Assembly: GCF_933775445.1 (NCBI RefSeq)
Contig: NC_065874.1
Coordinates: 2,606,501 to 2,670,500, forward strand
DNA from: Argentina anserina
Lineage: Eukaryota; Streptophyta; Magnoliopsida; Rosales; Rosaceae
Reading direction: 5' to 3'
Length of the DNA: 64,000 nucleotides
The position numbers were made by a program, and so were the translations under genes. Shown piece by piece: positions 36,150-48,846 of the stretch; the first letter of the stretch is position 1; each line of letters opens with the position of its first letter. The notes beneath the pieces are model-generated. The model made no database searches. It saw only the letters and a program-made list of their open reading frames with translations, and was not told where the DNA came from.

Positions 36150-36300
36150 CAGAGTTGTAGGTGCAGTGGTAAAGCCTTGAGATTATGATGTCAGATGCCT
36201 CGTATTCAAACTAAGGCTATGCCTATACTTTCGACCCGGATAGACGACCCGACGAACAATAATTAAGACCTGATGTAATCTTCTTCTTCCGATCATGTAA
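36150..36300 (+). mobile_element. Possible tRNA-derived SINE
   Basis: The segment has an A-box-like GTGCAGTGGTAAAG near 36160 and a B-box-like GTATTCAAACTA about 35 bases later, then a pyrimidine-rich end. This is the layout of a degenerate tRNA-related SINE head. No target-site duplication could be defined. Confidence 0.35.
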
Positions 36301-36309
36301 TGGTGGCGG

Positions 36310-37278
36310 ACCGCCGCCATGCTCTTCGTATTTTCGGCGTTGGCCTCTAACTGGTCAGGGTCATCGAATAGTTAACGATGGAGAGAGAACTGACGGCCGA
36401 AAGCTTCGACAGCTCCGACGTCTCACAGCAAATTCCAACGACTATAGGGCTGCGGTTTGACTTGCTTGAGTTTAGAAAATGTATCAGCTCACAAAAGCTC
36501 TACATGATGGTATAATTACCTTTCGAATTCAATTGGATTTTGATGAGGAAATAATGTTCTGGGTAACTTCACTGCAGTTATAATTGCTTTTTGGCACAGA
36601 CCAGCGTTTGCTTCTCTGTTAGGTCATGTGACTTGCACATGGGTGGTGCAAGTAGATCTTGGTTGCCTGAATAAGCTCCCACAAATTAATAGTCGTACGT
36701 TTTAATCATCATGATTGTGAGGTTGTTGGGGGAAAGTTAAGTTAAGAAAAGAAACATAACGAAATTGAAAATGAGAGGTTTGGTATTGGTGTTGCTAATC
36801 AAACAAGAGGAAAACTATTGACCTGACCAATTCTCGCCTACCATATAAGTGTATATTCGTCATTCTATTTGGAAATGTACGTTTAAGGACATCCATGTTG
36901 GTCATTTACCTAATTAACGTAGGCTGCACTTTGAGTCAACATTATGCGGGAAATTAAGAGTGTGTTTGGCTAAAATTTAGGTGCAAACAGAGTGACAAGA
37001 ACATCATTTTTGATTACTATTTTAGACGTTAGGGAGAGACCAATGTACTCTCCTTTATTCCACGCTATAAACATTTCATTATTTACCATCCGTTTTATTG
37101 TTGTTGATAATGTACTTCTGACCTTCTGTAGGAAAACAACTAGTGAAAAAAGGCAGTCCAAAATTCAGTTCGTCTGCGGCAGCCATTTTCATTCATCATG
37201 ATCATGTATCATATCTGATGTGATCGAGTTGCTTGCTAGACTGGATCTTTAAGATATCTGATATATTTTTCTTCATGC
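36310..37278. other. Intergenic, no gene seen
   Basis: No coding frame or repeat recognised. Confidence 0.4.
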
Positions 37279-37281
37279 ATG

Positions 37282-37439
37282 CACTACAAAAAACTTGGAC
37301 AAATGCCACAAGTCCCACAAAATCTGTATAGCCTTTGGCTTGGTGGCCTTTGCAAAAAAAAAAAAACCACAAATTTCATGCAAAATGTGATAATTTGATT
37401 ATTATACCAAGCCAATTTGCCCTTTTTTTTTTTGTAGTG
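37282..37439. mobile_element. CACTA-type MITE (158 bp)
   Basis: It begins CACTACAAAAAAC and ends TTTTTTGTAGTG, giving at least 12 bp of perfect terminal inverted repeat starting with CACTA. The 3-bp flanks are ATG at 37279-37281 and ATG at 37440-37442, the duplication length expected of the CACTA (En/Spm) superfamily. There is no transposase, so it is a miniature non-autonomous copy. Confidence 0.85.
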
Positions 37440-37442
37440 ATG

Positions 37443-38790
37443 TGATTAGAGATTACATGTTACCATTATAGTTGCAATGTTGATATCTAAGATTATGCGA
37501 GGATTGCGATCTAGCTGGTAGAAGTGTAGAACGACAGGCTGCTGGTGAGTTTGGATGACATTTTTTTCATAGCTGGAAAACATCTAATCAACAACGAACT
37601 GTGAAATTGAGGCAGTGAGCAAAAATCAGTGTATGAAATGCTGAGTTGCAGGGAAGGAAGTCGAGCACATCATATTTCATTTTGGTCGAGTCAAATGGTG
37701 GAGATACTATGAAGTCTCAAATATATATTCATCATAATTGAATCATGACATAACTTAAATATCGACTTGACAACCTAAATCAGAGTTGTGCTTTTCAGTT
37801 CCAACCAATAAGACTAAACTAAATCCACCATTTTTTGTGGGTTGGTTCAACCTATTAGATTAGTTGATTAATAACCAAAGCCAAACGGTAGCAAAACAGT
37901 TCCACTACCCTATTACTCAATCTCATGTCCATCATTCGAACTCATAACATCACTTGCATATTCATTTCACTTACGAATATGTCTCAATCAATTAGGTGGA
38001 TTTACAATTGGATTTCAACTGTTATCTTCACCTGTAGAGACGTAACTTAAAACATGGTTTTATAGATACAAATTCGTGCCCACGGCTTTCAATTTCGTTA
38101 TGGCTCGTGTACAACCATAAGACAAATTAGTACCAACGGCTTTCACTACTCATTTTCAATCCTTTTTCTTTATACTGTCGCATATAAGGTTCAACAACTC
38201 GAGGAGACTAACCTCGAAAAATAACTTTACGCAAGTCACCATTCACCACTTCCCAACCAATATCATTACATGGTCACCATCCAAGATACAAATTAGCCAG
38301 CGGCTCCCATAAAGCACAAACATAGCTCAACAACCTCAAAATCCAAAACTCAGAAAAATAAACTATACGAAATTTTGCCTCAACCGTTTTCATCACAATG
38401 TCACAATCCAAGTTACCAATTCTCTGCCCAAACGGCAACGGCAACACCAAACCTACGTCGTAAACAATCTCACAGCCCACCCAACCCAATGAACCCCTTG
38501 GTTTAAACAAAAGCAAAAAATCAAAAACCACCTAACGCGGTGCCACGTGGCGGAAGGAGGAGGTGACGCCGTCTAGCCGACCTTCAAAAACGGTCCATGT
38601 TCACATTACGTCCTCCCCGCCCCTCCCCTGGTTTGAACTTTCCGGCCAAAATTAAAGTCACTTTCCCAGTCAATACTTTAAACCCTAAAAATTCAATCTT
38701 TAATTCTTATTTCCTCCCCCCAAAAAAATTAAAAATTAAAATGGAAAAAGAACACAGATTTGTTCAACTCCAATCGTTGAAAACCAATTG
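37443..38790. other. Intergenic and NSL1 promoter region
   Basis: No gene seen. The last 250 bp are GC-richer and should hold the NSL1 promoter. Confidence 0.45.
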
Positions 38791-38791
38791 G

Positions 38792-38802
38792 GTCTTCTTC
38801 TT

Positions 38803-38832
<30 letters not shown>
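38792..38832 (+). repeat. (TTC)n microsatellite upstream of NSL1
   Basis: About 13 TTC units ending some 75 bp before the NSL1 start codon, probably in the 5' UTR. In one frame it encodes a poly-Phe run inside an upstream open frame starting at 38741. Confidence 0.85.
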
Positions 38833-38833
<1 letters not shown>

Positions 38834-38907
38834 ATCCCTCAAATTCTCACACCCTTCTTCTTCATCACTCTCGACCTATCAGACTCTCTCTCCCTCTCTT
38901 CCGACCC

Positions 38908-41900
38908 ATGGCGCTCAGAGCGTACCAGCTTGACCCGCAATCGGCGGCCCAGAAAGCCGTCGCGGCAATCGGGTCGGGTTACGACCTCTGCAACGATCTC
39001 CGGTTGACTTCGTGTAAGGCCGTACTGATTGAGCTGGATCCGACCCGGACCCGGGACCTCATCGTCCCCGGCGGCGCCGTCGTCCCCAACGTCCCCACCT
39101 CCATCAAGTGCGATAAAGGCGAGCGCACCAAGTTCCGCTCCGACGTCGTTTCGTTCAATCAGGTAACTTTCTGTTTTTTTTTGCGGGAACTGATTTCTGG
39201 GTTTTTTTTTTTGGATCAATTTTATTGTTTCTGGATTGTTCTTCATGTGATTGTATCATTAAAACTGTGTTCAATTTAGAGAGAAGGGTAGAAAAGGAAA
39301 TAAAAGTTTGATTTTTTTAAACACTTGGAGACTAGTTTGATATATGCAGTGTTGATCATGGTGTATTTTTTTTTTGGTGTGTTGATTACATTGCAGATGT
39401 CTGAGCAGTACAATAAGGAGCTTTCATTATCGGGGAAGATTCCGTCCGGCTTGTTTAATGCAATGTTCAACTACACCGGCTGCTGGCAGAAGGATGCAGC
39501 TCCCACCAAATGTCTTGCATTTGATGGTTGGTTGATCACTTTGTATAACGTTGAGTTAGCGAGATCACAGTTAACGCTATCGGAGCAAGTGAAACAAGAC
39601 GTGCCGGCTCTATGGGACCCTGCCGCACTTGCTGCGTAAGTTTTCTTTAATGGGGAAGCTTGAGTTTTTGTCATTGTTGGCATGTCAGTCGAATGTAATG
39701 AGCTGGTGGACTTTGAATGTAGAGCAAAGTTGCCAGGGAACTGGAAGCATAAATGTTCTTGTAATTTCGTTCTGTGCTTTCCATTGTCAAAATGCACACT
39801 TAAGTTCTGCAGAATTAGACACTTGAAGTCAAACCTAATTGCAAGCCAAGAATAGATAATTTGTATAAATTGAATGAAACTTGTCTAATGTGATTAAAAT
39901 TTTATAGAAATAAGCACAACAGGCATATATAAGCTTTCACAAATATATAAGACATGTAAATATAGGAGTAAATTCAGAATGTATATCAAATCCTTGCTGA
40001 AGAGTTAGTTTTGCTACTATTTTCCTATCTGCAATATATATCGTGTCAATTTGTACGGAGTAAAGAGTAGAAGATTGTTAAGTAATAGCAAAATGTATAA
40101 CGGTTAATGAAACTCCATCTGGTAGGAGTTGTGACCTGTGTACTTTCTTATTTAAATTGCTTCTACAATTGGTTTATACTCATTTTAAAACCCTCCATTA
40201 GTGATTTTAACCTGCCATTGGATTCTATCAGTTACTGATTTTATTTCTAATCATTCCTGTTTGATCAATTTTTTTCCAGATTCATTGAAAAGTATGGTAC
40301 TCACGTTGTTCTTGGGGTGAAGATGGGTGGAAAGGATATAGTTCACATAAAGCAGTTACAAAACTCAAGACTTGACCCTGCTGAACTGCAGAAAGAGTTA
40401 AAGCAATTAGCTGAAGAAAGGTTTTCTGCTGATGTAACTGAATCCTCTATATCAAATACTGCTGATTTATTAGGAAAAATGAGGGTAAGCATTATGATTG
40501 CAATGTCGCTTTTGCTTTCTATAATTGTTAATGCATGGATCGTAAGATGCATGACCTGGTGCTATTGATTATGAAGGTAGATAACACTTCGAAATGACTA
40601 AATACAGGATATTTTCTGGTTAAGACATGTCCGTGACAGCCTTTTGTGTACATGTATTTGTAAAATATCCACAGTTGGTCTATACCTTTCAAACTAATCT
40701 AGAAGTATAGCAGTTTAATAAACTTGGAATTTCTATTATGCCTGGTCCCTACTATTTGTATATATTGATGTAGCAACACATTATGGTTTTAATATGTATG
40801 TCTGTTTGTTCAGGATGACCACCCTATTCACTGGGATATTCAGAGAACATTAGCATCCTCAATAAGGCCTCCCATCATCACTCATTCAAGAAATGATGTA
40901 AGGCGGCATTTTGGTTTCCATATACCTTTTGTTTAAACAAACTGCACACCAATTTGTATGGTCTAAAGTTTATCGACTTTATCCTACATTTTCCCGTGTA
41001 ATGCAGGATATAGTCACTATAAGTGTTCGAAGGGGAGGTGTTGATGTTGGTCAAAGTCATAAACAATGGCTTTCAACTATATCACAGGCACCCAATGTCA
41101 TATCAATGTCCTTTGTGCCCATAACATCACTTTTGGGTGGTATTCAAGGCAATGGGTTTCTTAGCCATGCAGTAAATCTTTACCTTAGATGTGAGTGCAA
41201 TTTTTCTTTCTCTAAGCTCGATTTGGTTTTCGTTTGGCTTAATACCAAGTCATCTGCACTATTCGTATGTATAGTCTTGAATCTCTTGATGATATTATTG
41301 CGATGGTAAACCTTGCAGATAAACCACCAATAGAGGAGCTTCAACAATTCTTAGAATTTCAATTACCACGGCAATGGGCTCCAGTGTATGCTGATTTGCC
41401 TCTTGGTCTTAGGCGGAGAAGACATGCATCCCCATCACTTCAGTTCAGTCTTATGGGTCCTAAGCTATATGTCAACACTATGAAGGTAACAATCTTTTGC
41501 TGTAAGCCTGTAACACAATGGCACACTAATTTTCGATCACATTTTGGAGATTCCTTGTCTCAGAAGACTTCCGATGTTTATATTAAGTGAACAAGTGGTG
41601 TCAATGTGTCAATAAGTTGATGGATGCAGTTATTACTTACCATTTCTATGCAGTTCTTTGTAGTAATTTTGGTTTATCTCTATGCTCCAGCATATTGCTA
41701 CATGTACGAGTTTCTCATTATATTGTGGTTCTAATTTCTTAATTCTTAGGTTGATTCCGTAAACCGACCGGTCACAGGAATCCGTTTGTACCTTGAAGGT
41801 AAAAAAGGTAACCATATGGCAATCCATCTTCAGCATCTTACAAGTCTTCCCAATTCATTCCAAGTCTCAACTGATCACAATTATGAGCCCATTGACGAGC

Positions 41901-42436
41901 CAGAGGAACGAGCCTACTTTGAACCTGTCAAGTGGAGCATATTTTCACATGTATGCACTGCCCCAGTACAGCATAATGGTGCCTGCATTAATGACTCTGC
42001 TTCTATTGTGACAAAGGCCTGGTTTGAAGTCAAGGCTATGGGAATGAGAAAAGTTTTGTTCCTGAGGCTTGGATTTTCTACTGTGGCATCTGCAAGGATC
42101 CGAAGATCAGAATGGGAAGGCTCAAGCTCATCTCGTAAGTCAGGATTCATTTCAACCTTGATCAGCACAAGGTTTAGTGCTGCACTGAATCCACCTGCGG
42201 CACCGGCAAAAGTGGATTTGAATTCAGCAGTGTACCCTGGCGGCCCACCTTTACCAGCCAAGGCACCAAAAATGGCAACGTTTGTAGATACCAAGGAAAT
42301 GTTGAGAGGTCCTGAGGACACCCCAGGATATTGGATAGTTACCGGAGCCAAACTTTGTGTAGAAGGTGGTCGAATCTCAGTGAAGGCGAAGTATTCATTG
42401 CTGACAATTATGTCCGAAGACTCGATGATGTTTTAG
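38908..42436 (+). CDS. NSL1: MACPF domain protein NSL1-like (606 aa), seven exons
   Basis: Exons: 38908-39162, 39397-39635, 40280-40484, 40814-40897, 41007-41190, 41319-41485, 41750-42436. All borders are GT-AG and phases agree. The MACPF signature YGTHVVLGVKMGG lies near residues 170-182. The length (606) is close to Arabidopsis NSL1 (about 612). Plant MACPF proteins (NSL1, CAD1) are known negative regulators of salicylate-dependent programmed cell death; loss gives necrotic lesions. There is no signal peptide, so a cytosolic or membrane-peripheral site is likely. NSL1 is preferred over the CAD1 paralogue because of its place beside ERF12/ERF11/RLP4-like genes, as I recall at At1g28380. The gene is convergent with the PPR relic downstream, with stop codons about 320 bp apart. 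Confidence 0.9.
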
Positions 42437-42758
42437 TATAAGAAATCCAAAGAACAAACACTTATTTTTTTGCTGTAAATGTTACATGTACATTAGCCAT
42501 TCTTCAATAGGTTTAACACAGATTGACTATGGTGAAAAGCCATCTTGTTTTGGCAATGTTTATTGCTCTGAGAATTTATTTAGTCACGGTTATGTCCAGA
42601 ATTGGAAGCCTAAAGCATTGAATCCTTTCGGATCAGTGAAGCTGGTTTAGTATCTTTCCTATAATGATAATTAACAGTTCTGTTGTATATCAAATGGGAT
42701 ACAAAATTTGGTTTTGGAAAATTGAAAAAAAAAAAAGGGGCCTCTAATCTAGTACAAA
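42437..42758. other. 3' spacer between NSL1 and the convergent PPR relic
   Basis: Expected to hold both 3' UTRs. An A run lies at about 42724-42736. Nothing else recognised. Confidence 0.5.
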
Positions 42759-45582
42759 TCACCAGTAATCCCCACAAGAGCATGAGCCATCTTTGAAATG
42801 GTGATATCTGTTAATGTCCCTCAAGATTATCTCCCTCGAGACGATTTCGCAGATGAACTTGAATGCAGTATGGCAATCTACACACACTCTTAAATTCTTC
42901 TTCACTCTGATAGGAGCTCCTGGCGGAGTGGCAATCAATGCAAAAGCCACTGCAAGCTTCTCACTGTGATATCGAAGAAACCGCTCCTTTTCACTTTGTT
43001 CCACATCATGGAGGTCAATCTCCACCATCGGAACATAGCCGGCGTTTTGCATACGGTCAAGCAGGTCATCTAGTTTTGCATAGATTTCCCCTGCTTCTCG
43101 AATGACTTCTATCTCCTACAATAAAGGTGTGTACGTTGTCTTGCACCTCAATCCAACTCACCCCAGGTTCTTTCTTTACCTGGTTATTTTTCATGAGTCT
43201 TCTCATTTTCGCGACCTTGTCCCACATGCCAGCTGCTGCATATATGTTTGCAAGAATTACATGAGTACCGGATTTGTCAGGCTCGAGAACTAAGAGCATA
43301 TCAGCAGCACGTTCACCAAGCTCAACATCTTTATGGATTCTAGCAGCACCAAGAAGTGACCCCCAAACTGAGGCGTTTGCTTGAAATGGCATTGTGTTGA
43401 CAAGATCCATTGCTTCCTGTATCTTTCCTGCTCTGCCAAGAAGATCAATCATGCAGGCATAATGCTCCTCCCTTGGCACAACTCCAAACAACTCTGTCAT
43501 TGACCCAAAATAGTTTTTGGCTTCCGTTACCAAACCTGCATGATTGCACGCACAGAGGATACTAACTAAAGTAATATGATTGGGATAAATACCATTTCCG
43601 AGCATCTCATTGAACATATTGATGGCCTCTTTTCCATGTCCGTGCTGAGCAAGTCCACCAATCATTGCAGACCATGAAACTATTCCTCTCTCAGGTACTT
43701 CAGAGAAAGCACGGCTTGCATCATCTATGCTTCCACATTTTGCATACATATTAGCAAGGGAATTTCCGGCAAAAGCATCAGACAGAAACCCAAACTTGAG
43801 AATATGAACATGAATCTGCTTTCCTTGCTCATGTGCCGACAAATTTGCACAAGCATTCAGAAGAGAACTACATAAAACGAATCAGGCCTGTTTCCCCTTT
43901 GTAGCATCTGCACATAGTGTTTTAACGCTTCTTCGCCTTGTTCATATTGAGCATAGGCAGTGATCATTGATGTAAAAGATACCAAATCTTCAGTTATGCA
44001 CTCTTCAAAAATTCTTACTGCATTTTCTAATTTGCCACATTTTCCATATGCATCAAGAAGGCTATTTATAACATAACGGTCAGACTGAAAACCTGTTTTG
44101 ACCGAAAGAGCATGAAGTTGTTCACAAAATTTTACTGCCTGCAAGCTCGCAGTGGATTTGAGGACTGTAGATAAAGTAGTCTCATTGAATCCTACTCCTT
44201 CCCTATGCATTTCAGGAAAGAGGCCAACAGCTTCTATGTCTTCAGCCATCTGTGAATGACCAGAGATAACAGCGTTGCACGCAATCATGTCTTTCTTTGG
44301 CGTCATTTCTAAAAGCACCCTTGCATCTGTCATGATCTCACACTTGCAAAACATATCTATCAGTCGACTTTGACGTGTGAATCTAATTCTGTATCCATCT
44401 TTATCAAGAAACAGTGCAACTGCCTACCCAATTTCTCGAAACCCATCCCACCACAAGCTTTAAGGGCACTTGATAATGTAAACATATTCGGACGGATTCC
44501 TGACCCGCTCAGTTGCCTGAAAATTTGAGCGCCCGATCATGACAGTAGTGAAGAACACAACCAGCAATAACAGCATTCCAGGATCTGGTTCTCCAATTTT
44601 CTCAAAAACTGAAACTGCATCTTCTAGACATATCGCTTTTGCATACATGTCAACAAGCGCATTGGCTGAGAGCAAATCCGAATCATACCCAAGCTTTACT
44701 ATATATCCATGAATTTTCCTTCCTCTCCTCCCATCCCCCAACCCAGTACAAACATTTATTATACTCGACAGACTATACTCATTAGGCCTTATTCCACTCA
44801 GCACCATTTCCTCAAACAAATGCATTGCCTTCCCAAATAAATCACTCTGCACATAACTTGAAAACAACGCGTTCCATGAGATAACATTCCTCTCCGGAAT
44901 TGCATCAAACAACCTCCTTGAATCCCCAAACTCCCCACATTTCGAATACATAACAACCAATGTATTAGCAACATACTCATCAGACTCAAAACCGGTAACC
45001 AACACCACCCCATGAACCTGCTTCCCCAGTCTCAACTCTCAAGTCTTTAGCACTAGAACAAGCCTTGAGCACACTTGGGAATGTGAACTCATTACACTTA
45101 ACCCCCAAAGCGTGCATCTCAAGAAAAGCCGAAATGGCTTCTCTACCAAGCCCACTTTGGGCATACCCGGAAATCAAAGCAGACCAAGAAACCAAATCCG
45201 GTTCAGGACTTTCGTCGACCAGCTTCCGGGCTTGCCCAAAGAACCTGCTTTTTGCATACAAGTTGATCAAATGGTTCCGAAAGCTCGAGTCTTGGGACAA
45301 GCCGAATATGATCAAGTGGGCATGAACTTCCATGCCCACACGCACAGATTTGGAAGCAGTGCATTGAGACAATACCTCAGAGGAGGAGATGGAATAGGGT
45401 GAGGTTTGAACAGGGTTGGTTTGTGGGTGTGTGGAGAATTGAGGTGAGGTTTGGATGTGTTTAGGAGAGTAGAGAGATTGGGTTGGGAGGGTTTTGGGTT
45501 TAAAGGGCAGGTAAAGCCGTTGGGGAAGTGAAGGGTTTTGGAGGGAACGGAATAAGCTTAGCTTCATGGTCCATTTGAACAT
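42759..45582 (-). pseudogene. DYW-type pentatricopeptide repeat gene with six frame breaks
   Basis: Intronless, as usual for plant PPR genes. The full layout is present across shifting frames: N-terminus from 45582, repeated PPR/PLS motifs (for example SWNALFSSYVQSDLFGKAM and NALVDMYAKAICLEDAVSVF), E motifs and a DYW deaminase domain with [11 protein letters not shown], the CVDCH zinc site and the terminal GDYW. Intact members edit C to U in organelle RNA. Breaks lie near 45030-45043 (7-bp tandem duplication), 44578-44585 (about 7 bp lost), 44517-44526 (one T lost), 44361-44368 (one base lost), 43861-43885 (small loss) and 43085-43094 (extra G). Between breaks the coding is clean with no base-change stops, so loss looks recent. 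Assembly error is the alternative, but two 7-bp events argue against it. Confidence 0.8.
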
Positions 45583-46514
45583 TGACTAAACCTTTTGGGG
45601 TTTTAGAGTTTTAACACTCATGTATTGGTGAAAATGCCATAACACACACTAACACTTACTCCTTTTGTTTTAGGATACAAAGACGATAACTTACTGCACT
45701 CTTGTGTTTGCTTGCTTAAAGAAGTGACGTTAGTGTGTGAATTCACATTTGGGTATGATTTTCTTATCAATTTAATATATTTATTTAGAACTGAGTTTAT
45801 GATTGTGTCGATTTTTATTCATGTCATTAAGTCAAGAGGTGAGCCATGTATATCAAGCCTCAAATGTAAATATTAGTTCATATACTTTCCTCATGTTCAA
45901 AGAATCAATGCTTGACAAACTTGCTGACTTCAATTCACATTTCACAGTAGTATGTCAGTGTCACAAGTAATAGTGTAATCCCAAACACACGTTTCTTAAT
46001 TGAGGTTGGAGAGAAAGAGCCTTCATCCCTCTACCAGCCCTATTTTGCTTGAGAAAGTTTGTTGAGTGCTTAAGTTGGCTTTTACTCCATTATAAGCTAA
46101 GTAGGAACGAACTAGGAAGGGCAACTTCCCCAGCCAAATAAGTGTTGCTCGCAAAAGCTCAGTTTCATAGTTACAGTACTTGAAGTATCATCACATTCCG
46201 GAGAAGCTATGAAGTAGAACAGTTTGAGAAGCACATTCCCCAGAAAGTGAAGCATCATGCATTGTTATTGTGTTGTAAACTGCATACAAAGTTAACATTA
46301 CAGGTTTAGCTAGCCCGAAAGAACTCCATTATTTTTTGTTTCTATTTTCTAGTAGCTTCTTATTTGGCTCTTACACTTCTAATTTGGTACTGGCTAAAGT
46401 TTACAGATGGTTTAGCTAGCACAGTACCAATAAAACTTTGTCAAGATACCTAATTTCTAGAGTACTGGATCTATTATCGTTTCTTCTTAGCTTTGCCTTG
46501 TCTTTCTGTTCCAT
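45583..46514. other. Intergenic, no gene seen
   Basis: Upstream region of the PPR relic and 3' flank of the next small gene. Nothing else recognised. Confidence 0.45.
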
Positions 46515-46949
46515 TTACCACCCAACGGCTCCCAGAAAGCTGATACCAAAGACAACAACGTAGACATTAAGTCAGAAAATTAACAATTTCAAAAATATGT
46601 CATTGCTCTACAGAACTACAGAAGCTAGCTAGACAATATCATGCATGAACAACAACACAACAGCACAGCCAAAATGACCCTCAGTTTCGGAATCTCAGAG
46701 AATCAGAGACACATGCGAGTGATGCGACTCATGAATAAAGGAGTCACTCCCACGAATTGAAGAATCACAATTCAAATACATAACGAAGGTTCAAAACAGT
46801 ACTGAAGATCCAATCTAAGTAGAAGATGAGATTGGTCACCTGATAGATCGAACTACTAGGTGCTGGGATATAAGGTGGAAGACAAAGTTGGCTCCATGAA
46901 GAAACATGACAACTCCTGTGCACCCCAACACAAATAGCTCCACCATCAT
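46515..46949 (-). CDS. Small predicted membrane protein (44 aa), two exons
   Basis: Exon 1 is 46949-46840 (start ATGATG), exon 2 is 46539-46515, ending TGGTAA; the intron is GT-AG with phase 2. The product begins MMVELFVLGCTGVVMFL and ends SISFLGAVGW. A hydrophobic stretch of about 20 residues with His and Asn predicts one membrane helix. The evidence for a real gene is the exact phase fit, the Met start and the protein-like composition; no homologue can be checked here. Arabidopsis has a small hypothetical gene near this position (At1g28395 by memory), which would be the first comparison to make. An open basic alternative frame also runs through exon 2. Confidence 0.5.
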
Positions 46950-48846
46950 CGATCTCAATAACGATTCACAGATATCTTCTCTGATCAATCACAGAAATTG
47001 TTACAAAGGCTTAAAGTGTATGAAGGTTTTAAACGACTGGTTCAAGAGGCAATAAGGGTTGTGGAAAGGAAGATAATATATGAAAGGTTTCCAGGAGACT
47101 GGTGGATAAACATTCCACCAGCAGGTAACAGAGTTCTTGTTGGACCTTATTCTACAACAGAATTTTATATAGTGGTTGTATACTTGGTTTGTTTTCGGGT
47201 ATTTGACTTTTTCTACTTTGCTGAATGCAATGCAAGGACGGAGTTGGTGGGCGGTGAGTGAGTAGCAGACTACTGCTAAGGGACACCGACTAATATGATA
47301 TCTGAATAACATGCTTCTTTGCTGGACAAATTTAAATTAATCTTTCCATTTGTTCCATGCTTTTGGATGGAAGTTGTAGACATGGACAGGTCTCACGGTT
47401 GGTGCATTTTTTATTAATACAACGAGTTGATTTGAATTAATCTTCACTTGTGCAATTCATTTTGATCCTCCTCCTACCATGTCTATGGGGGCCAGCACCG
47501 TTTCAGGCAATTGTACGCATCCGGCTCCGGCCACCACCATCGCCGGAGAGTGGATGAAAACTAGAAAAACACTGGGTTGAAAAATGTATAATTAACCCAA
47601 AACGATCATGTGTAAAAGGCTTTGGTTTAAATTTGCAAAATTTTGAAGCGACGCATATATACTTGCATGTAAGTTGTAAAGTATTCAGAGCAAGATCGTC
47701 AGTTAGACCATAAAAAGCACGAATTTAAGATGTTAAACCAAATTCCGCTCATTGTCTTCAGATATACATCGACAAATGCCATCATTTTTCTCACTACTAG
47801 GACATTGTTAAACCCTTTGTCGCAGACATTGCTAAGCCGTATTTTGGTAACCTTTTCAGCCTCATCAATTTATGCCTTTATATTATAACCAAATAGGCCA
47901 AGTCCGTTTTCGAAGTTACTTTATTTGTTGATTATTATTTTTCTTTGAATTATGTTTATATGTTCGTTTTACATTAAGAGATTTGGTTCAATCTCCCTCA
48001 TAGTCAAGAAGTGGGAGTTGAACCAGACATATCGAGTTGGCTAGGAAGCTATCATTTGTTATTCCGACGATATCAAGCCTTCCTTAGCCATCAAAGAAGG
48101 AAATTTTGGTAACAAGAATCTCCCCCAATCTTCATCATTTCAACTCCATTCCCTCTTCAAGTAATTACAAGCCACTTGTGAAAATAGACAAACCGATCCA
48201 ATTCTCTATCCTTCACTATCTTTGTTTACTCTGTTGAAAGTAGTCCACAAGCTGAATTGATATGATCATACGCTTCTTACAACCTAATTTTACTTGTCTT
48301 TCGGTGAATAAAAAGATACAACCTACCAATAACCACAGTTGTTTTCCCTCTTTGAATGATAGTTTAAAAACAGGTCAACAACAGAAAAGGGAACGATTCA
48401 AAGGCAGAGCAGACGGTAAAAGACAGAAAGAAAAGGTCATTCCTTTTAGTCTGTTCAAATGGACTAGTAGATGTGGAAAAGTATTCAGATTGAAAATTTT
48501 CCTTCACCATGCCGTGACAGTCTAGGGAAACATCTTTCATTTTCCTTCATTCGGAACCAATTAAGGCACTTGCTACACGCTAAATATCACATTCACCAGA
48601 TTACAATGTACATGGCTGCTTAAGCTATAATGTGTTAATTTATTATTCTTCATTAACTAAAGAATATAAATGTTTCTTTTGCAAGGATCTAATAAAGACA
48701 AGTTATTCCAACCAAGGCACCAAGCACTCATAGGAGCATATAAAGGGTTGTTTTCGAAGGTAAAACCATTAAATCCCACCAAACAATGTAACCCTTAATA
48801 CGATCTTGAGCAAGTCATTTTTATTAAAAAAGACTTACTGTCTCCA
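46950..48846. other. Intergenic, no gene seen
   Basis: Spacer between the small membrane protein gene and DI19. Open frames at 46998-47261 (+) and 48262-48525 (+) look random. Confidence 0.5.

Noticed and set aside
46998..47261. 87-codon plus-strand frame
   Set aside because: It has no family resemblance and no gene-like context.
48262..48525. 87-codon plus-strand frame
   Set aside because: Low-complexity Lys/Gln/Arg content and no homologue recognised; likely chance.
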